A DNA stretch of 64,000 nt, taken from positions 248,001-312,000 of the forward strand of contig NZ_BDDE01000016.1 of the NCBI RefSeq assembly GCF_008327685.1, written 5' to 3'. This document shows, piece after piece, positions 62,401 to 64,000 of this stretch. Position 1 is the first letter of the stretch; each line of letters begins with the position of its first letter. Under the pieces are notes generated by a model. It did not search any database. It was not told the DNA's origin and worked only from the letters and a program-made list of their open reading frames with translations. The translations under genes were made by a program, and so were the position numbers. The DNA comes from Actinomadura sp. K4S16 (GTDB lineage: Bacteria > Actinomycetota > Actinomycetes > Streptosporangiales > Streptosporangiaceae).

Positions 62401-63242
62401 CGTCCCCCGCGGTCCTCGTGGACGGACCGGTCGTGTCCGGCACCGGCTGGACCGCCGCGCGCGACGGAGTCCCCGTGCCTGTCGCGGCGCGGCGCGCACA
62501 GTACGGCGACCCCGCGTCCCTGCATCTGCGCCGGCGTCCCCACCCGCTCCCCGCCGCGACGTGGCTGGAGGACGATCCGGAAACGGACGCCGTGCTCCCG
62601 GCAACGCTCGCCATGCCTGACGCAGCGCTCCAGACGGAAAGGCTGCGTTTCACCGTCCCGCCCGGCGCGACACGCATGCACGTCGACGTTCGCGGTGAAC
62701 TTCTGGAGGCGACCCTGGACGGGGAGCCCCTGCAACCGGCCCCGGAGATGCCGCTGCCGAGCCCGGGAGCGACACCAAGCCGGACGGCGGAGCTGCGCAT
62801 CCGAACGCTCCCAGGCCATCAAGCGGGCGCGGCACTCGCGGGTCCGGTGCGTTTCACGGCGGGACCGGGCACGATCGAGCTGGGCGACTGGGAGGACGCG
62901 GGACTCGCCGGGTACAGCGGCGCCGTCCGCTACCGGCGCACGCTCCGCCTCCCGGCGCCCCCGGCCGCGACGCTCGACCTCGGCCGGGTGCGCGGCACCG
63001 CCGAAGTCACCGTCAACGGCACCCCCGCCGGAGTGCGCATCTGCGCCCCGTACCGCTTCGACGTCGGTGCGGCCCTGCGCGAGGGCGACAACGAGATCGA
63101 CATCCTCGTCTGCGGAACCCTGGCGCCCTACCTTGACGAGGTGAGCCCGACCCACTTCGTCTTCCCGGGCCAGCGGGCCTCCGGCCTCTACGGCCCGGTC
63201 CGCCTTCTGCTGGAGGTACCGGCCGCCCGCGGCACCGACTGA
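59445..63242 (+). CDS. GH106-like glycoside hydrolase (probable alpha-L-rhamnosidase)
   Basis: A large enzyme, 1265 residues from GTG 59445. The family-like part begins VLDAPPRAFSPAPIWWWSGERLDRRRL; a TIM-barrel domain follows (FYDQLGFSGADLQARLV, GSFQDELPSLPTW, SGWGGTLEETFDWLLPWLRSGATLYNPHAVYYT), then beta-sandwich regions and a C-terminal galactose-binding-like domain. The pattern matches GH106 rhamnosidases of pectin utilisation loci. The catalytic residues are not assigned with certainty; Glu in FQDELPSL and in TWIEAFHSSG are candidates. The frame before 59589 encodes the two repeat units, so the true start may be TTG 59589 or GTG 59598. No signal peptide is seen. It belongs to the rhamnoside operon. 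Confidence 0.82.
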   Translation: MASRDERSEPGGVGGRPPTGSRDERSEPGGVGGRPPTGSRGDLGVSGRLRAVLDAPPRAFSPAPIWWWSGERLDRRRLREQLERFVDGGVHNLVVLNLAPSGPMFGADADDPAFFSSAWWDLLDGVCDDAAELGVSLWFYDQLGFSGADLQARLVRDVPGYAGRWLRPDGTTEVRGFDYLSGEACAELLDRVHGEFARRLGHRLGNVIVGSFQDELPSLPTWSEAFAGEFERRRGYDLAPHLGTLWGSGDGDAFRIRRDYHLTRAELAEEAFFRPLAEWHERFGLLHGCDQQDPARAGHPVDGVRLYADYARTHRWFGAPGSDHHGDARIHSSLAHLYGRDRTWIEAFHSSGWGGTLEETFDWLLPWLRSGATLYNPHAVYYTTKAGWWEWAPPSTDWRQPYWRHHRVFADAVTRLCSALSLGRHVCEVAVLFPTATAQAGTRLDGVEPDAARAQDVYRDLVGDMAWFRMVPGTLDRLGIDADVVDDDSVQRATVAKGRLEVADESYGLVVLPSCTVLEGETAGRLTAFAEHGGRVVAVGTPPRRGVGDLNADEAVARLRAVLEIVPDTGALGQALAGVGRVDAPVPALVREVDGTTVVFLTAAPSMASRVSVGRPDERGADLGWLDVTYDFDPDRYLRDMRVRVRGVTGPAFVASPFGGPPRPLETRAVDGTSVEVVVPFDDGPAALLLFPGGEEAAAEELAAAPEETVLDLGTSWAMDLVPTLDNTWGDFARPAGDDVPLECWTMSHRTDEETEWSDAHATFGPHGVWSREGEEEWRPFVYSDSRGIRKDTLHRAYLGPKGHVPEEFLDFGEVKAGDAVVLRTRLTVPGEGGFVAVGAAAAKTLRIDGATAPLDDQGCLAIAETHVPAGEHDVEVRLVPDEDVRLRAHLAVVADRDRYRRPEWITTAGPARPGAEITLSVPLPVSAAGAVLQVASAASCRVLVDGEEIGRQGGFDPYAEQEVPRVGRYRVTGGELALVLTEGGPSPAVLVDGPVVSGTGWTAARDGVPVPVAARRAQYGDPASLHLRRRPHPLPAATWLEDDPETDAVLPATLAMPDAALQTERLRFTVPPGATRMHVDVRGELLEATLDGEPLQPAPEMPLPSPGATPSRTAELRIRTLPGHQAGAALAGPVRFTAGPGTIELGDWEDAGLAGYSGAVRYRRTLRLPAPPAATLDLGRVRGTAEVTVNGTPAGVRICAPYRFDVGAALREGDNEIDILVCGTLAPYLDEVSPTHFVFPGQRASGLYGPVRLLLEVPAARGTD
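59458..59511 (+). repeat. G-rich palindromic dispersed repeat, copy 3
   Basis: A 54-bp unit begins ATGAGCGGAGCGAACC, continues GGGGGG and the hairpin TGTGGGGGG-TCGT-CCCCCCACA, and ends AGGGAGCAGGG. It directly follows the permease coding region and supplies its stop codon. A second unit follows at once. Confidence 0.85.
59512..59565 (+). repeat. G-rich palindromic dispersed repeat, copy 4 (tandem with copy 3)
   Basis: This second 54-bp unit is identical to copy 3 apart from a G-to-A change in the tail (AGGAAGCAGGG). The 54-base length keeps the frame of the downstream hydrolase gene open through both units. The hairpins may attenuate expression of that gene relative to the transporter. Confidence 0.85.
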
Positions 63243-63279
63243 GCGGGACGGTCGTGCCGCGCGGCGGCCGGTACCCGCG

Positions 63280-64000
63280 TCACCTCACGAACTGGCGCGG
63301 TAGGGCGTTCGCCTGCGCGCGCGTGGCCGCTGCCGGGGCCGGGGCGACCCAGACCGGCTCCGGGTCAGGGTTCTTCGCGCAGGTGCGGTCGACCAGGCCG
63401 CGGTCGGCCGGCACCGTGCCATCGCGGAGATAGTCGACCAGGAGGTCGTCCAGGCACTTGTTGCCCGAGAACGTGATGGCGTGGCTGCCGCCGCCCTTCT
63501 CCACGACCAGGCGTGCGCTCGGCAGGGCCCGCGCCATGGCGACACCGCCCTCGTACGGGGTCGCCGGGTCGTCCGTCGCCTGGAACAGCAGCATGGGCGG
63601 CAGGCCCTTGCCGGTGATCCTGGTGCGGTGCCCCGCCTTGACGGGCCAGGTCAGGCAGCCCGCGTTGAACCACATGTTGTTGTACGTGTAGAAGGGCGCC
63701 TTCTCGTTGACCTTCGCCTGGTCCTTCCGCCAGTACCGGAAGTCGCGCGGCCACTTGCTGTCGCTGCACATCACGGCGTTGTAGATGTCGAAGGAGTCGT
63801 CCGCCGGGTCGGGCGCCGCGTAGCGCTCGTACGCGGTGACGAGGGGGGCGGTGTCACCAGAGTTGGTGTACGCGGAGAGCACCGTCGCGAGGCGGGGCCA
63901 CCGCAGGACGTCGTAGCCGCCCGCGACCTGGGTGTCGTCGAACTCGTCGGGCCCGATCCGGCCGACGGGGTGCTCGCGCAGCCGGGTGCGCATCGCGTAC
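63280..64000 (-). CDS. Secreted S33-type alpha/beta hydrolase / tripeptidyl aminopeptidase, C-terminal part
   Basis: The 3' part of a gene whose 5' end lies beyond the right edge; about 240 residues are visible. PMLLFQATDDPATPYEGGVAMARAL carries the catalytic Asp, and GGGSHAITFSGNKCLDDLLVDYLRDGTVP carries the catalytic His and the Cys-rich end of the TAP C-terminal domain. Four Cys residues (VMCSDSK, FNAGCLTW, NKCLDD, VDRTCAKN) fit disulfides in a secreted enzyme. Such proteins remove tripeptides from extracellular peptides. It converges on the GH106-like gene with a 37-bp gap. Confidence 0.85.
   Translation of the reverse strand, partial: YAMRTRLREHPVGRIGPDEFDDTQVAGGYDVLRWPRLATVLSAYTNSGDTAPLVTAYERYAAPDPADDSFDIYNAVMCSDSKWPRDFRYWRKDQAKVNEKAPFYTYNNMWFNAGCLTWPVKAGHRTRITGKGLPPMLLFQATDDPATPYEGGVAMARALPSARLVVEKGGGSHAITFSGNKCLDDLLVDYLRDGTVPADRGLVDRTCAKNPDPEPVWVAPAPAAATRAQANALPRQFVR

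Noticed and set aside
1-64000. CRISPR array
   Set aside because: No regularly spaced direct repeats with unique spacers were seen; the tandem repeats found are contiguous or only two units long.

Overview
The window is chromosomal DNA from a high-G+C actinomycete. The evidence is the very G+C-rich third codon positions, the many GTG and TTG starts, a conservon signalling operon, a BTAD/NB-ARC/TPR regulator, PucR regulators and cytochrome P450 genes. The gene style and one dispersed G-rich repeat would fit Actinomadura or another Thermomonosporaceae genus, but that placement is inference. No rRNA, tRNA or CRISPR array was seen.

Left part (1-25 kb). The window opens with the tail of an unidentified gene. 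Next is an IS200/IS605-type element with an intact TnpB, a wrecked tnpA remnant and a probable guide-RNA 3' end, and it abuts a methyltransferase gene. Housekeeping and accessory genes follow: a membrane protein, a two-helix membrane protein with a small downstream partner, an HSL-type esterase, and a PucR / aldehyde dehydrogenase / GabT module for GABA or a similar amine. Then come a luciferase-like oxidoreductase, a secreted ExeM/NucH-type nuclease, an imine-reductase-like enzyme, an AfsR-type regulator, an MFS exporter and a MocR/PdxR regulator. A secreted lipase, a membrane fatty-acid desaturase and a fatty-acyl-AMP ligase form a likely operon.

Middle part (25-41 kb). A MarR/EamA pair is followed by a selenocysteine module. 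selA, selB and selD overlap end to end, and facing them is a formate dehydrogenase alpha gene that needs UGA read as selenocysteine. The UGA is followed at the right distance by a hairpin with a GGUCU loop, as in known bacterial SECIS elements. No beta subunit and no selC were found in the window. After this come a secreted hydrolase, a SCO6745-like protein, a TetR/DHA2 exporter pair and a GAF/SpoIIE-type phosphatase downstream of a MarR gene.

Right part (41-64 kb). There is a small Cys-motif protein, a TetR-controlled flavin hydroxylase, an enolase-superfamily enzyme and a phytanoyl-CoA-type dioxygenase. A complete conservon follows (sensor kinase, roadblock, DUF742, GTPase and a P450 without the EXXR motif) with a second, canonical P450 upstream. 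The window ends with a rhamnoside-utilisation locus (DeoR regulator, GH78 rhamnosidase, sugar ABC transporter without its ATPase, GH106-like hydrolase) and the 3' part of a secreted S33-type peptidase gene. A G-rich palindromic repeat occurs in four copies at three places, and in one of them it forms part of a signal peptide.
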